A stretch of 64,000 nucleotides of DNA from Naasia sp. SYSU D00948 (GCF_017916515.1 NZ_JAFMTA010000001.1:248001-312000); one strand, 5' to 3'; shown: positions 17,898-27,419, counted from the stretch's first letter. Notes: generated by a model from the letters alone, not told the origin. Numbers and translations are program-made.

Positions 17898-19307
17898 ATG
17901 GGGATCCTCGGATATTCCTCGCCCCGCTTCCGGCTGCCGGGCGACGACCACGAGACGCGGGATGGCGCCGCGACCGGCCCGCCGGTCTGGCCCGCTCCCG
18001 TGGCGACGCGTCCCCTCTCCGCGCGGGTCTCCCTGCCCGGCTCGAAGAGCCTCACCAACCGCGAGCTGGTCCTCTCGGCGCTCGCCGCGGAGCCCACCGT
18101 GCTGCGCGCTCCCCTGCACTCCCGGGACTCGCGGCTCATGATCGAGGCGCTCCGATCCCTCGGCGTCTCGATCGAGCCTGTGGGAGCCGGGGAGTACGGA
18201 CCGGACCTGCTCGTGACGCCCGGGGAGCTCGCGGGAGGCGTGGCGGTCGACTGCGGCCTCGCCGGCACCCTGATGCGATTCGGGCCGCCCGTCGCCGCGC
18301 TCGCGCTCGGTCCTGTGACCTTCGACGGTGACGCGGCGGCCCGCCGACGGCCGATGCGGACCACGATCGAGTCCCTCCGGGGTCTCGGCGTCGACGTCAA
18401 CGACGACGGTCGCTACGCCCTCCCCTTCACGGTCCACGGGAGCGGACGCGTCCCCGGCGGCGAGCTCGAGATCGACGCGTCCGCCTCGAGCCAGTTCGTG
18501 TCCGGCCTGCTGCTCGCGGCCGCTCGCTTCGAGCAGGGGCTGACGCTGCGGCACACCGGCGAGCGGCTGCCGAGCCTTCCCCACATCGAGATGACGCTCG
18601 CCGCACTGCGCTCCCGCGGCGTCGACGCACGCACGTCCGGAGAGGCGGAGTGGACGGTGTCCCCGGGTCCGATCTCGGGCGGCGAGGTGACCATCGAGCC
18701 GGACCTCTCCAACGCGGCCCCCTTCCTCGCCGCGGCCCTGATCGCCGGCGGCAGCGTCCGGATCGCCGACTGGCCCGAGAGCACGACCCAGGTGGGCGAC
18801 GATCTGCGGACGCTGCTCGCCGGGTTCGGCGCGACCGTCGAGCGCGACGGACGCGACCTCGTCGTCGACGGCGGGCCCGGGCTCCTCGGCGGCCGGGAGC
18901 TGCCGGGCGTCGACCTCGACCTCTCCACCGGCGGCGAGCTCGCACCGGCGATCGTCGCGCTGGCCGCTCTGGCGTCCGGACCGAGCCGGATCACCGGGAT
19001 CGGGCACCTGCGCGGGCACGAGACGGACCGCCTGGCGGCGCTGGCGGCCGAGCTCAACGCGCTCGGCGGCCGGGTCACCGAGGAGGAGGACGGCCTCTCG
19101 ATCGAGCCCGCTCCGCTGACCGCGCGGCCGGACCGGCCCTGGCAGAGCTACGAGGACCACCGGATGGCCACCGCGGGCGCCGTCATCGGACTCGCCGTCC
19201 CGGGACTCGAGATCGACGACATCGGCACGACCGCCAAGACGCTCCCCCAGTTCCCGGAGCTGTGGGCGTCGATGCTCTCCGCCGCACCGGAGGCCCTTCC
19301 CGCATGA
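17898..19307 (+). CDS. aroA: 3-phosphoshikimate 1-carboxyvinyltransferase (EPSP synthase)
   Basis: Sixth step of the shikimate pathway: joins phosphoenolpyruvate to shikimate-3-phosphate. 469 residues. The N-terminal [19 protein letters not shown] binds the substrate; [10 protein letters not shown] (in the place of the usual NAGTxxR) binds phosphoenolpyruvate; [28 protein letters not shown] and [11 protein letters not shown] complete the active site. About 40 residues precede the first conserved strand, longer than in E. coli but seen in actinobacteria. rsgA follows 13 bases later, so the two are probably co-transcribed. Confidence 0.96.
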   Translation: MGILGYSSPRFRLPGDDHETRDGAATGPPVWPAPVATRPLSARVSLPGSKSLTNRELVLSALAAEPTVLRAPLHSRDSRLMIEALRSLGVSIEPVGAGEYGPDLLVTPGELAGGVAVDCGLAGTLMRFGPPVAALALGPVTFDGDAAARRRPMRTTIESLRGLGVDVNDDGRYALPFTVHGSGRVPGGELEIDASASSQFVSGLLLAAARFEQGLTLRHTGERLPSLPHIEMTLAALRSRGVDARTSGEAEWTVSPGPISGGEVTIEPDLSNAAPFLAAALIAGGSVRIADWPESTTQVGDDLRTLLAGFGATVERDGRDLVVDGGPGLLGGRELPGVDLDLSTGGELAPAIVALAALASGPSRITGIGHLRGHETDRLAALAAELNALGGRVTEEEDGLSIEPAPLTARPDRPWQSYEDHRMATAGAVIGLAVPGLEIDDIGTTAKTLPQFPELWASMLSAAPEALPA

Positions 19308-19320
19308 CGGTCCGCCCCCG

Positions 19321-20418
19321 GTGAGCTGGCTCGACGACGGCGACGACTCGCCGTACGAGGGCTACGACGAGTCCGACGCCCGCATCCGGCCCAACCGGAG
19401 GGGCAGCAGACCGCGCAGCAAGCAGCGGCCCGGCCACACCGACGCCGAGCGCGGCCGAGTCCTGACCGTCGACCGCGGCCGCGTCGTCGTCCTCCTCGGC
19501 GAGGACACCGAGGACGAGCGGGAGGTGTTCGCGAAGCGCGCGCGCGAGCTCGGGCGGAACTCCATCGTCACGGGCGATTTCGTCGACGTGGTCGGGGACG
19601 TCTCCGGCACTGAGGGCACCCTCGCCCGCGTGGTCCGGATCGCCGAGCGCACGACCCTGCTGCGCCGCAGCGCCGACGACACGGACGACGTCGAGCGGAT
19701 CATCGTCGCCAATGCCGACCAGATGATGATCGTCGTCGCCGCGGCGAACCCGGAGCCCCGGGCGCGCCTCGTGGACCGCTACCTCGTCGCGGCCTTCGAC
19801 GCGGGGCTCGATCCCCTGCTCGTCGTGACCAAGACGGACCTCGCGGACCCGGCGCCCTTCCTGGACGAGTTCTCGGTGCTCAACCTCGACGTGGTGACGA
19901 GCGGCGAGGGGGACGTCCCCCTCGCCGAGCTCCAGGAGCGCCTGGTGGGCCGCACCACGGTGGCCGTGGGCCACTCCGGGGTCGGCAAGTCGACCCTCGT
20001 CAACGCGCTCGTGCCCGAGGCGCATCGCGCGACCGGATCCGTCAACGAGGTGACGGGCCGGGGCCGGCACACGTCGTCCTCCACCGTCTCGCTGCGGATG
20101 CGGGACGGCCAGGGCCGGTCCGGCTGGATCATCGACACCCCGGGGGTGCGCTCCTTCGGGCTCGGCCACGTCGATCCCCCGAGCGTGCTCCGCTCCTTCG
20201 TGGCCCGCGCCGTCGCCCCGGAGCCGCCGGAGGGCGAGGTGCCGCTCGTCGAGGCGCACGACTGGGAGATCGTCGACCGGGTCCGCGCCGGGGAGCTCGG
20301 CGAGTCCGGGCGTCGGCGCCTCGAGTCGCTGCAGCGGCTCCTCACGGTCCTCGATCCGCGGTCCGAGCAGGACTGGGACACCGAGCCCGAGCAGGACCCG
20401 GCGGTCGACCCAGCCTGA
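19321..20418 (+). CDS. rsgA: Ribosome small-subunit biogenesis GTPase RsgA
   Basis: Circularly permuted GTPase that helps mature the 30S subunit. 365 residues: OB-fold at about 40-120 (GRVLTVDRGRV, SIVTGDFVDVVG), then G4 TKTD, G1 GHSGVGKST near residue 217, a T-loop (GRGRHTSSS) and G3 DTPGVRSFGL. The usual C-terminal zinc-binding Cys/His cluster is missing; the protein appears to have no cysteine at all, and the tail is an acidic linker. Loss of the zinc site is not rare in actinobacterial members. The GTG at 19321 lies 13 bases after aroA. Confidence 0.94.
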   Translation: MSWLDDGDDSPYEGYDESDARIRPNRRGSRPRSKQRPGHTDAERGRVLTVDRGRVVVLLGEDTEDEREVFAKRARELGRNSIVTGDFVDVVGDVSGTEGTLARVVRIAERTTLLRRSADDTDDVERIIVANADQMMIVVAAANPEPRARLVDRYLVAAFDAGLDPLLVVTKTDLADPAPFLDEFSVLNLDVVTSGEGDVPLAELQERLVGRTTVAVGHSGVGKSTLVNALVPEAHRATGSVNEVTGRGRHTSSSTVSLRMRDGQGRSGWIIDTPGVRSFGLGHVDPPSVLRSFVARAVAPEPPEGEVPLVEAHDWEIVDRVRAGELGESGRRRLESLQRLLTVLDPRSEQDWDTEPEQDPAVDPA

Positions 20419-20446
20419 CGGCCCGCCCGGCCGCGGCGCTCAGGTC

Positions 20447-20452
20447 TAGGCT
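20447..20452 (+). promoter_or_regulatory. -10 element of hisN (TAGGCT, leaderless spacing)
   Basis: TAGGCT ends six bases before GTG 20459, which favours that start over GTG 20453. Confidence 0.45.
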
Positions 20453-20458
20453 GTGGCC

Positions 20459-21256
20459 GTGAGCGGATCGGGGTACGCGGAGGACCTGCGGCTCGCGCGG
20501 GATCTCGTCGACATGGCGCACGTGCTGTCGATGGAGCGCTACCGGGCCCTCGACCTGCGCGTGGAGACGAAGCCGGACCGGACGCCGGTGACCGACGCCG
20601 ACCAGGCGGTCGAGCAGGCCCTGCGCGCCGCGCTGCGGGAGTCCCGGCCGGACGATGCGATCCTCGGCGAGGAGTACGGCGGCGACCGCGCACCCGGACG
20701 GCAGTGGATCCTCGACCCCATCGACGGCACGGCGAACTTCCTTCGCGGCGTCCCGGTCTGGGGCACCCTCGTCGCCCTCGCGGTCGACGGACGGCCCGTG
20801 GTGGGCGCCGTGGGAGCGCCGGCGCTCGGCCGGCAGTGGTGGGGAGCGCTGGGCGAGGGCGCCTGGACGACCGACGCCCGCGGCGCGGAGCCGCGCCGCC
20901 TCGAGGTGTCCGGCATCCGCGAGCTCTCGGATGCCTCGCTCAGCTACAACAGCCTCAAGGGCTGGCAGGAGGAGGGCCGCGCCGACGACCTGCTCCGCCT
21001 CTCCGACTGCGTCTGGCGCACGCGCGCCTACGGCGACTTCTGGTCCTACCTCCTGGTGGCCGAGGGCGCGCTCGACGTCGCGGCCGAGTTCGACCTCCGC
21101 CCCTACGACATCGCGGCGCTGATCCCGATCGTCGAGGAGGCCGGCGGCAGGATGACCTCGGTGGCGGGAGACGCGGGTCCCTGGGGCGGCAGCGCGCTCG
21201 CGACGAACAGCCACCTGCACGGGCAGGTGCTCACGATGCTGCGCTCCGAGGACTGA
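20459..21256 (+). CDS. hisN: Histidinol-phosphatase, inositol-monophosphatase family
   Basis: Mg2+-dependent phosphatase, 265 residues, that most likely removes phosphate from histidinol phosphate. Metal-site motifs: ILGEEYG, DPIDGTANFLRG near residue 86, and the C-terminal DLRPYDIAALIPIVEEAGG. The segment after the second motif (VPVWGTLVALAVDG and YGDFWSYLLVAEGALDVAAE) matches actinobacterial HisN better than inositol or fructose-bisphosphate phosphatases. No other his gene is nearby, which is usual for this enzyme. The start is set at GTG 20459 by the leaderless -10. Confidence 0.85.
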   Translation: MSGSGYAEDLRLARDLVDMAHVLSMERYRALDLRVETKPDRTPVTDADQAVEQALRAALRESRPDDAILGEEYGGDRAPGRQWILDPIDGTANFLRGVPVWGTLVALAVDGRPVVGAVGAPALGRQWWGALGEGAWTTDARGAEPRRLEVSGIRELSDASLSYNSLKGWQEEGRADDLLRLSDCVWRTRAYGDFWSYLLVAEGALDVAAEFDLRPYDIAALIPIVEEAGGRMTSVAGDAGPWGGSALATNSHLHGQVLTMLRSED

Positions 21257-21286
21257 CGCTCGGCCGGATCGTGACGGGGTTCGCGC

Positions 21287-22228
21287 TCAGCGGATCAGGC
21301 CGGCGGCCGCTCCCAGCACGTCCCCGACGGTGACCGCGAGCAGCGCCGGATCCGGCTCGCTGCCGAACGTGTCGCCCACGCGGAGGCGCGCGTCGGTGAG
21401 GACGACGTGCGGGCCGGGCGGCGGCCCCCACTCCTCGGGCGGCGCGGGCCCGAACAGGACGACGGAGGGCGTCCGGTACGCCGACGCGAGGTGCGCCGCC
21501 CCCGTGTCCACGGATACGAGGATCGCCGCCGACGCCACGGTGGCCGCCATCTCGCGCAGCTCGATCCGGCCGGCGAGCACCTGGTCGTCGGGCAGCCCGG
21601 CCAGCTCGGCGACCTGCAGCGCGCGATCCCGCTCGCGCCCGCTGCCGGTGAGGACGACCCGCAGCCCGTCCCGCTCGAACGCGCGCGCGACGGCGGCGAA
21701 GCGCTCGGCGGGCCAGAAGCGCGACCCGTAGAACGCACCGACGTGCACGACCGCGGCGTCCGGGTTCCGCGCGGGACCGGGGTCGCTGATCCAGACCTCG
21801 TTCTCGTCGGCCGGCATGCCGTGCTCGGTGACGAGGCGGGCCCACCGGTGGCGCTCGTGAATGCCGTCGAGCCACTCCGGGCCGTCCCAGCCCTCCGACC
21901 GGTGCCCCACGCGGCGGCGCGGTCGGATGGCCTCGAGCAGGCCCCGGCTCTCGCCTCCGCCGCCGTGCAGGTTCACCGCGATGTCGATGCGTCCCGGCTC
22001 GATCTCGAGCGGCCGGTCGAGCCCGGGCGCCGGGAGCAGCGCGTCCACCCCGGGCACGAGGTCGATGATCTGGTCGAGCCAGGCCGGCATCGCGAGGATC
22101 AGCCGGTGCTCCGGGTTCGACCGGCGCAGCGCGTGGATGGCGGGGACGGCGACGAGGAGGTCGCCCAGCTTGAGCGTGCGCAGGGCGAGGAGCTCCGGGC
22201 GGCCGTCCGGCTCGTCGAGGATCCTCAC
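21287..22228 (-). CDS. Glycosyltransferase family 9 (heptosyltransferase-like)
   Basis: 313-residue GT-B enzyme. LKLGDLLVAVPAIHALR near residue 17, NLHGGGGESRGL, VHVGAFYGSRFWPAERF and SVDTGAAHLASAYRTPSVV are the GT9 blocks; the last binds the nucleotide part of the donor. GT9 members in Gram-negatives transfer heptose from ADP-heptose to lipopolysaccharide core; the acceptor here is unknown. The GTG at 22228 overlaps the stop of the upstream GT9 gene as GTGA. With the divergent HldE-like enzyme it suggests heptose incorporation into a surface glycan (inference). Confidence 0.87.
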   Translation of the reverse strand: MRILDEPDGRPELLALRTLKLGDLLVAVPAIHALRRSNPEHRLILAMPAWLDQIIDLVPGVDALLPAPGLDRPLEIEPGRIDIAVNLHGGGGESRGLLEAIRPRRRVGHRSEGWDGPEWLDGIHERHRWARLVTEHGMPADENEVWISDPGPARNPDAAVVHVGAFYGSRFWPAERFAAVARAFERDGLRVVLTGSGRERDRALQVAELAGLPDDQVLAGRIELREMAATVASAAILVSVDTGAAHLASAYRTPSVVLFGPAPPEEWGPPPGPHVVLTDARLRVGDTFGSEPDPALLAVTVGDVLGAAAGLIR

Positions 22229-23361
22229 AGCAGGTCCTCGACGTCCGTCCACACGGCATCGACCGAGATGGCGGTGAGGAACGACGGATCGTGCTCGCAG
22301 CGCACCGCGGTCCAGCCGACCTGGGTGACGTCGATGCCGCACACGGGGCACTCGATCCGCCAGTCGAGCTGGATGCGGTGTCGCGACCGACCGAGCGGAC
22401 CGGCGTTGATGAGATTCCCGGCCCAGTAGAGCCCGACCGTGGGACACCCGACGGCCTGCGCGAGGTGCCGGGGTCCGCTGTCGTTGCCGACCAGGACGGC
22501 CGCGGTCGCGAGGATCCCGACGAGCTGTCCGAGGTCGGCGAGCCCCGCCACGCTCCGAACGGACCCGCCCGGTGCGCCTGCGCCGAGCGCCGCGTCCACG
22601 ACCTCGACGGCCAGGTGCGCGTCGTCGCCGCCGCCGAGGACCACGGCGCGCAGCCCGCGGGCGGCGGCGCGTGCCGCGATCTCGCCGAAGCGCTCGGCCG
22701 GCCAGCGCCGACGCGGGTCCGTGGCACCGGGATGGATGGCGAGCACCGGTCCGCCGGGTCCGAGGAGCTCCTCGGCGCGGGCCACGTCGTCCTCGGTCAC
22801 CGCGAGGACCGGCTCGAGGGTGACCGGCGGCGCTCCGACCAGGCCGACGACCTCGAGGGCCCGCAGCACCTCGTGCTGGTAGTACCGGTACGGGACGACC
22901 CGGTCGAGTCCGTCCGCGTCCTCCGCCTGAAGGCCGGCCGTCACGCGGGCGCCGAGGCGGGTGAGGAACGGATTGGAGTAGCGCCCGCCGCCGTGGACCT
23001 GGACCGCGAGGTCGAACCGGCGCTCGCGCAGGCCCGCGACGAAGGCCTCGATCTCCTCGGGGTCCGTCGGCGTGCCGGGCGCGGCCCCCACGCCCTCGAT
23101 CACGGGAAGCACCGCGACGTCCGCCACCGGGCCCGGGCGCCCCGCCAGGAGAGCGGCGTGGGCCGGCATGGCGACCAGGGTGATCTCGGCGTCGGGATAG
23201 CAGGCGGCGAGCGCGTCGACCGCGGGAAGCGCGAAGAGCAGGTCGCCGAGGTTCCCGGCGCGCAGCACCGCGATCCGCTCGACGCCCTCGATCCGCTCGC
23301 CGAGCGGTCCTATGGACGTGCCGGAGCGGCCGTCGCGGCGGGCGAGCGGGAGCTGGGTCAT
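22225..23361 (-). CDS. Glycosyltransferase family 9 (heptosyltransferase-like)
   Basis: 378-residue paralogue of the next gene. Blocks: VLRAGNLGDLLFALPAV near residue 33, QVHGGGRYSNPFL, IHPGATDPRRRWPAERF and VGNDSGPRHLAQAVGCPTV. Near the C terminus RIECPVCGID and a further Cys (VRCEHD) form a possible three-cysteine metal cluster seen in some GT9 proteins of actinobacteria. The ATG at 23361 follows a very strong ribosome site (AAGGAGGGGAGG). First gene of a two-gene operon, divergent from the heptose kinase gene with 142 bases between. Confidence 0.87.
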   Translation of the reverse strand: MTQLPLARRDGRSGTSIGPLGERIEGVERIAVLRAGNLGDLLFALPAVDALAACYPDAEITLVAMPAHAALLAGRPGPVADVAVLPVIEGVGAAPGTPTDPEEIEAFVAGLRERRFDLAVQVHGGGRYSNPFLTRLGARVTAGLQAEDADGLDRVVPYRYYQHEVLRALEVVGLVGAPPVTLEPVLAVTEDDVARAEELLGPGGPVLAIHPGATDPRRRWPAERFGEIAARAAARGLRAVVLGGGDDAHLAVEVVDAALGAGAPGGSVRSVAGLADLGQLVGILATAAVLVGNDSGPRHLAQAVGCPTVGLYWAGNLINAGPLGRSRHRIQLDWRIECPVCGIDVTQVGWTAVRCEHDPSFLTAISVDAVWTDVEDLL

Positions 23362-23503
23362 CGGGCCTCCTCCCCTCCTTTCTCTCACGGCGCCCGCCTC
23401 ACCGGCCAATCGAGCCCCCGTCAACCTCTGAGAGTTCCTCAATCCCCCCGCGTGACTTCTTCTCCTTCTTCGGCGAGAGTGTCAGAGGCCGAAAGGAGAT
23501 GGG

Positions 23504-25069
23504 ATGGAGAACGCGCTGTCCGCCGAGCCTGCCCTGACGCTCGACGTGGCTCGCCGCGTGCTGGACTCCGGTCCGGTGGTCACCGTCTTCGGCGAGCCGA
23601 TGCTCGACGGCTGGTGGCACGGATCGAGCACCAGGATGGCGCGTGAGGCGCCCGCCCCGATCGTTCGGCTCGGCCGCAAGGACAGCGTGCCGGGCGGCGC
23701 GGCGAACACGGCCGTGAACCTCGCGGCGCTCGGCGCCCGGGTGCGCTTCGTCGGGCTCGTCGGCGACGACGAGCCGGGGGCCGCTGTCCGCGACCTGCTC
23801 GCGGAGGCCGGGGTCGACGTGACCCACCTCCTCGCGGTGCCGGGGATCCGCACCATCACCAAGACCCGCATCGTCGTCGCCGACCAGGTCATGGTGCGGC
23901 TCGACGAGGGGAACGACGTCCACCCGTCCGAGGCCCTCGACCGGCTCGCGGAGGCCGCGGTGGCCGCATCCGAGGGCGTCGACGCCGCGATCGTGTGCGA
24001 CTACGGGACCGGGATGCTCGGGGAGCCCGTCCGGGAGGCCCTGCGCACACGTGCGGCGCGTCCGCCCCTGCTCGTCGTGGACGCGCGGAACGGCATCCCC
24101 TGGGCGCCGCTGCGTCCCGACCTCGTCACGCCGAACGCCGAGGAGGCCGGCACGCTGCTGGGCGCGCCCCTGCGCAGCGGAACGGACCGCGCGGGAACGG
24201 TCGCGGCGGAGGCGTCGCGCATTCTCGCGGCGAGCGGCGCCGCGGCCGCCGTCGTCACGCTCGATCGCGACGGGACCGTCCTCCTCGAGCAGGACGGCGG
24301 CATCCATCGCACGTGGGCCCGGCCCGCCAGCGACAAGCAGGCGTCGGGCGCGGGCGACACCTTCGCATCCGCTCTCACGCTCGCGCGCGCCGCCGGCCTG
24401 CCGCTCCCGGTGTCCGCCGACTTCGCCCAAGCCGCCGCGGACGTGGTGGTGAGCCGCTCCGGGACCTCCGTCTGCTCGCGGGACGACCTCCTGCGGCACC
24501 TCGCCCAGTTCGCGGACAGCGCCCTCGCGGCCGACGACCTCGTGCGCCGGCTCGCCGGCGAGCGCGCCCAGGGTCGTCGGATCGTCTTCACGAACGGCTG
24601 CTTCGACGTGCTGCACCGTGGGCACACCGCCTACCTGAACCAGGCGAAGCGCCTCGGCGACGTCCTCGTCGTGGCGATCAACAGCGACGACTCGGTGCGC
24701 CGGCTCAAGGGCGAGAGCAGACCGATCAACCCGGCCCCGGACCGGGCCGAGGTCCTCGCCTCGCTCAGCTGTGTCGACTACGTCACCGTCTTCGCCACGG
24801 ACACCCCCATCCCGCTGCTCGAGCGCATCCGCCCCGACGTCTACGCGAAGGGCGGCGACTACACGATCGAGACCCTGCCCGAGAGCGAGGTCGTGCTCGG
24901 GTACGGGGGCGAGGTCCGCATCCTCGACTACCTCGCCGACTACTCGACCACCGCCGTCGTCGACCGCATCCGGACGCCCGCGCCCGTCACGGAGGACGTC
25001 GCGCGGCTCGAGGCCCGCGCCAAGCGGGGCCGCCGCTCCCCCATCGTGGAGCGGAGGGCGGGACTGTGA
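23504..25069 (+). CDS. hldE: Bifunctional heptose-7-phosphate kinase / heptose-1-phosphate adenylyltransferase (HldE-like)
   Basis: Two-domain enzyme for making ADP-D-glycero-beta-D-manno-heptose, 521 residues. Residues 1 to about 330 are a PfkB kinase: EPMLDGWWHG, REAPAPIV and VPGGAANTAVNLAALGA align with HldE, and KQASGAGDTFASAL holds the catalytic Asp. Residues about 357-495 are a cytidylyltransferase-like domain: FTNGCFDVLHRGHTAYL (HxGH), INSDDSVRRLKG and YAKGGDY. GmhA, GmhB and HldD are not in the window. A good ribosome site (AAAGGAG) precedes ATG 23504. The next gene overlaps it by four bases. Confidence 0.9.
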   Translation: MENALSAEPALTLDVARRVLDSGPVVTVFGEPMLDGWWHGSSTRMAREAPAPIVRLGRKDSVPGGAANTAVNLAALGARVRFVGLVGDDEPGAAVRDLLAEAGVDVTHLLAVPGIRTITKTRIVVADQVMVRLDEGNDVHPSEALDRLAEAAVAASEGVDAAIVCDYGTGMLGEPVREALRTRAARPPLLVVDARNGIPWAPLRPDLVTPNAEEAGTLLGAPLRSGTDRAGTVAAEASRILAASGAAAAVVTLDRDGTVLLEQDGGIHRTWARPASDKQASGAGDTFASALTLARAAGLPLPVSADFAQAAADVVVSRSGTSVCSRDDLLRHLAQFADSALAADDLVRRLAGERAQGRRIVFTNGCFDVLHRGHTAYLNQAKRLGDVLVVAINSDDSVRRLKGESRPINPAPDRAEVLASLSCVDYVTVFATDTPIPLLERIRPDVYAKGGDYTIETLPESEVVLGYGGEVRILDYLADYSTTAVVDRIRTPAPVTEDVARLEARAKRGRRSPIVERRAGL

Positions 25070-25959
25070 CGGGATCCCGCCGCTGGTCCGGCGAGTGGGG
25101 GCTGCCGGTGGAGCGGGTGGAGCCCGTCGTCCAGGTCCTGATCCCGACGTTCGGCCGTCCCGCCGAGCTCGCGGTGACGCTCGCGGGCCTCGCCGCACAG
25201 GACGACCCGCCCTTCGACGTGCTCGTCAGCGACCAGTCCGAGGGCGAGGGGTCCATCGGGGCGCCGGCGGTCCGCGGCATCGTCCGCGTGCTCGAGGCCC
25301 AGGGCCGGCGGGTCGAGCTCGTCCGGCATCTGCCGCGCCGGGGCCTGGCGGAGCACCGCCAGTTCCTGCTCGACCAGGCCACCGCCGACCACGTCCTGTT
25401 CCTCGACGACGACATCTGGATCGAGCCGGGCACGATCAGCCGGATGCTCGACGCCCTGCGCACCCTCGACTGCGGCTTCGTCGGCTGCGCTCCGCAGGGG
25501 CTGTCGGCGATCCCAGAGCTCCGTCCGCAGGACCGCACCAGCTTCGAGCCGTGGGATGGCCCGGTGCGCCCGGAGCGGATCCGGATGGGCGAGCCCGGCA
25601 TCGAGCGCGCGTCGCTGCACTTCGCGGCGAACCTCCTCCACATCGCGGCCGAGGTCCCCGTCCCCGAGGGCGAGTGGGTCCCCTACAAGATCGCGTGGCT
25701 GGGTGCGTGCGCGCTCTACCGGCGGGACCGGCTCGTCGAGTGCGGCGGGTTCGACTTCTGGTCGCTGCTGCCGCCCGAGCACGCCGGCGAGGACGTCGCC
25801 GCACAGTGGCGCGTCATGGAGCGCTACGGCGCCGCGGGGCTCCTGCCGAGCGGGGCCGTGCACCTCGAGTCGCCGACCACCGTGCGGGACCGCCGCGTGG
25901 AGGCGCGGGACGTGCTGTTCGGCACGCCGGCCGCCTCGGCGGGCGCCTGGTCGTCCTAG
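25066..25959 (+). CDS. Glycosyltransferase family 2
   Basis: 297-residue GT-A enzyme acting on the cytosolic face. VLIPTFGRPAELAVTL is the nucleotide-sugar strand, LFLDDDIWIEPG carries the DXD metal site, and GACALYRRDRLVECGGFD followed by PPEHAGEDVAAQWR is the usual acceptor/catalytic region. No transmembrane helix. GTG 25066 overlaps the hldE stop, so it is coupled to heptose activation. Its stop codon shares the CTAG tetramer with the convergent efflux gene. Confidence 0.88.
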   Translation: MTGSRRWSGEWGLPVERVEPVVQVLIPTFGRPAELAVTLAGLAAQDDPPFDVLVSDQSEGEGSIGAPAVRGIVRVLEAQGRRVELVRHLPRRGLAEHRQFLLDQATADHVLFLDDDIWIEPGTISRMLDALRTLDCGFVGCAPQGLSAIPELRPQDRTSFEPWDGPVRPERIRMGEPGIERASLHFAANLLHIAAEVPVPEGEWVPYKIAWLGACALYRRDRLVECGGFDFWSLLPPEHAGEDVAAQWRVMERYGAAGLLPSGAVHLESPTTVRDRRVEARDVLFGTPAASAGAWSS

Positions 25960-27419
25960 GCCTCCTGCTCGCTGCGCCGGCGCTGGGCGATGTCGACGAG
26001 GCCGACGACGAGCGCGATCGTGATGAGGCCGACCACGACGAGAATCCCGTTCCGGAAGCTGTCGTGGTACACGGCGAGCGCGTCCGGCGCGTCGCTCCGC
26101 GCATAGAGGGTGGCGAAGAAGGTCGAGGTGGCGGCGGCGACTCCGACCGCGGTGCCGACACGCTGCCCGACCTGGGCCATGGAGCCCGCGACCCCGCCCT
26201 CGGTCACGGGCACCTCCTCGAGCGTCAGCGTCTGGTTGGGGGTGACGACGAGCCCGCCGCCCGCTCCCGCGACCGCGAGCGCGGCCGACATGAGCCAGGG
26301 CGCGAGGTCGGCGGGCGCGGCGACGGCGGCGAGGACCACGAGGGTGAAGCCCGCGATCACCACCGCGATCCCGGCCACGACGAGGGTCCGTCCCCACCGC
26401 TCGACGAGCCGTCCGCCGATGAGGGAGGTGTACGCCGACACGAGCGCGAACGGGATCGTCACCATGCCTGCGAACACCGGCGCCAGCCCGAGGCCCTCCT
26501 GCAGGTACAGGGTGGTCAGCAGGAACGTGGCGGGAAGGGCGGCGAAGTAGACCGCGGCGATGAGCAGCCCGTTGCGGTACGAGGCCGTGCGGAAGAGCGA
26601 GAACCGCACCGCCGGCGATCGGCCCTGGGCGGCGTAGCGGCGCTCCCACGCCGCGAACGCGGCCGCGAGCGCGACGGCCGCGGCGAGCCACCACCAGCGG
26701 CGCGGGTCGTCGCGGGGCCCGCCTGTGGTGAGCACGAACGGGAGCATGAAGGACAGCACCGCTCCCCCGAGCAGGGTCACGCCGATCAGGTCGAGGTCTC
26801 GCGGACCGTCGGAGCGCAGCTGATGCCGCGGCAGCAGGCGCGCGGCCAGCACGAGCAGGATCAGCCCGAGCGGGAGGTTGATCCAGAACAGCAGCCGCCA
26901 GCCGTCCTCCTCGCCGCCGATCGCGATGAGGACCCCGCCGAGGGTCGGGCCGAAGGCCGTCGACAGCCCGATCATCGATCCGAAGAGCCCGAACGCGCGG
27001 CCGCGCTCAGGGCCCTGGAAGAGCTGCTGGATGAGCCCGACGACCTGCGGCATCTGTATGCCCGCGGCCATCCCCTGGAGGAACCGTCCGATCATCAGCG
27101 CGCCGATGTCCGGGGCGAGGGCGCACACGAGGCTCGTCAGGGTGAAGGCCGAAAGCCCGACGAGGAACATGATGCGGCGTGAGCGGACGTCGCCGAGGCG
27201 CCCGGCGGGCACGAGCACGAGCCCGAACGCGAGCGCGTACCCCGCGACGATCGCCTGCAGCTCGCTGGGACCCGCGGACAGCGAGTCCTCGATCGAGGGC
27301 AGGCCGACGTTGACCTTGGACAGATCGAGGATGGTCAGCGCCGCGACGGCGACGCACACGGCGAAGCCCCGCCACCTGGTCCGATCGTCGAACGGCGTCT
27401 CTGGATCGGCGTGCGGCAT
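25956..27419 (-). CDS. MFS transporter, DHA2 (14-helix drug:H+ antiporter) family
   Basis: 487 residues with about 14 transmembrane helices. LTILDLSKVNVGLPSIEDSL, the motif A region GRLGDVRSRRIMF, RFLQGMAAGIQMPQVVGLI and FGPTLGGVLI (motif C) are diagnostic of DHA2 exporters. It probably expels hydrophobic or cationic drugs; substrates cannot be predicted. ATG 27419 precedes ADPETPFDDRTRW and helix 1. A TAGCGT lies ten bases before the start on the minus strand. It converges on the glycosyltransferase gene, sharing a CTAG stop. Confidence 0.9.
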   Translation of the reverse strand: MPHADPETPFDDRTRWRGFAVCVAVAALTILDLSKVNVGLPSIEDSLSAGPSELQAIVAGYALAFGLVLVPAGRLGDVRSRRIMFLVGLSAFTLTSLVCALAPDIGALMIGRFLQGMAAGIQMPQVVGLIQQLFQGPERGRAFGLFGSMIGLSTAFGPTLGGVLIAIGGEEDGWRLLFWINLPLGLILLVLAARLLPRHQLRSDGPRDLDLIGVTLLGGAVLSFMLPFVLTTGGPRDDPRRWWWLAAAVALAAAFAAWERRYAAQGRSPAVRFSLFRTASYRNGLLIAAVYFAALPATFLLTTLYLQEGLGLAPVFAGMVTIPFALVSAYTSLIGGRLVERWGRTLVVAGIAVVIAGFTLVVLAAVAAPADLAPWLMSAALAVAGAGGGLVVTPNQTLTLEEVPVTEGGVAGSMAQVGQRVGTAVGVAAATSTFFATLYARSDAPDALAVYHDSFRNGILVVVGLITIALVVGLVDIAQRRRSEQEA

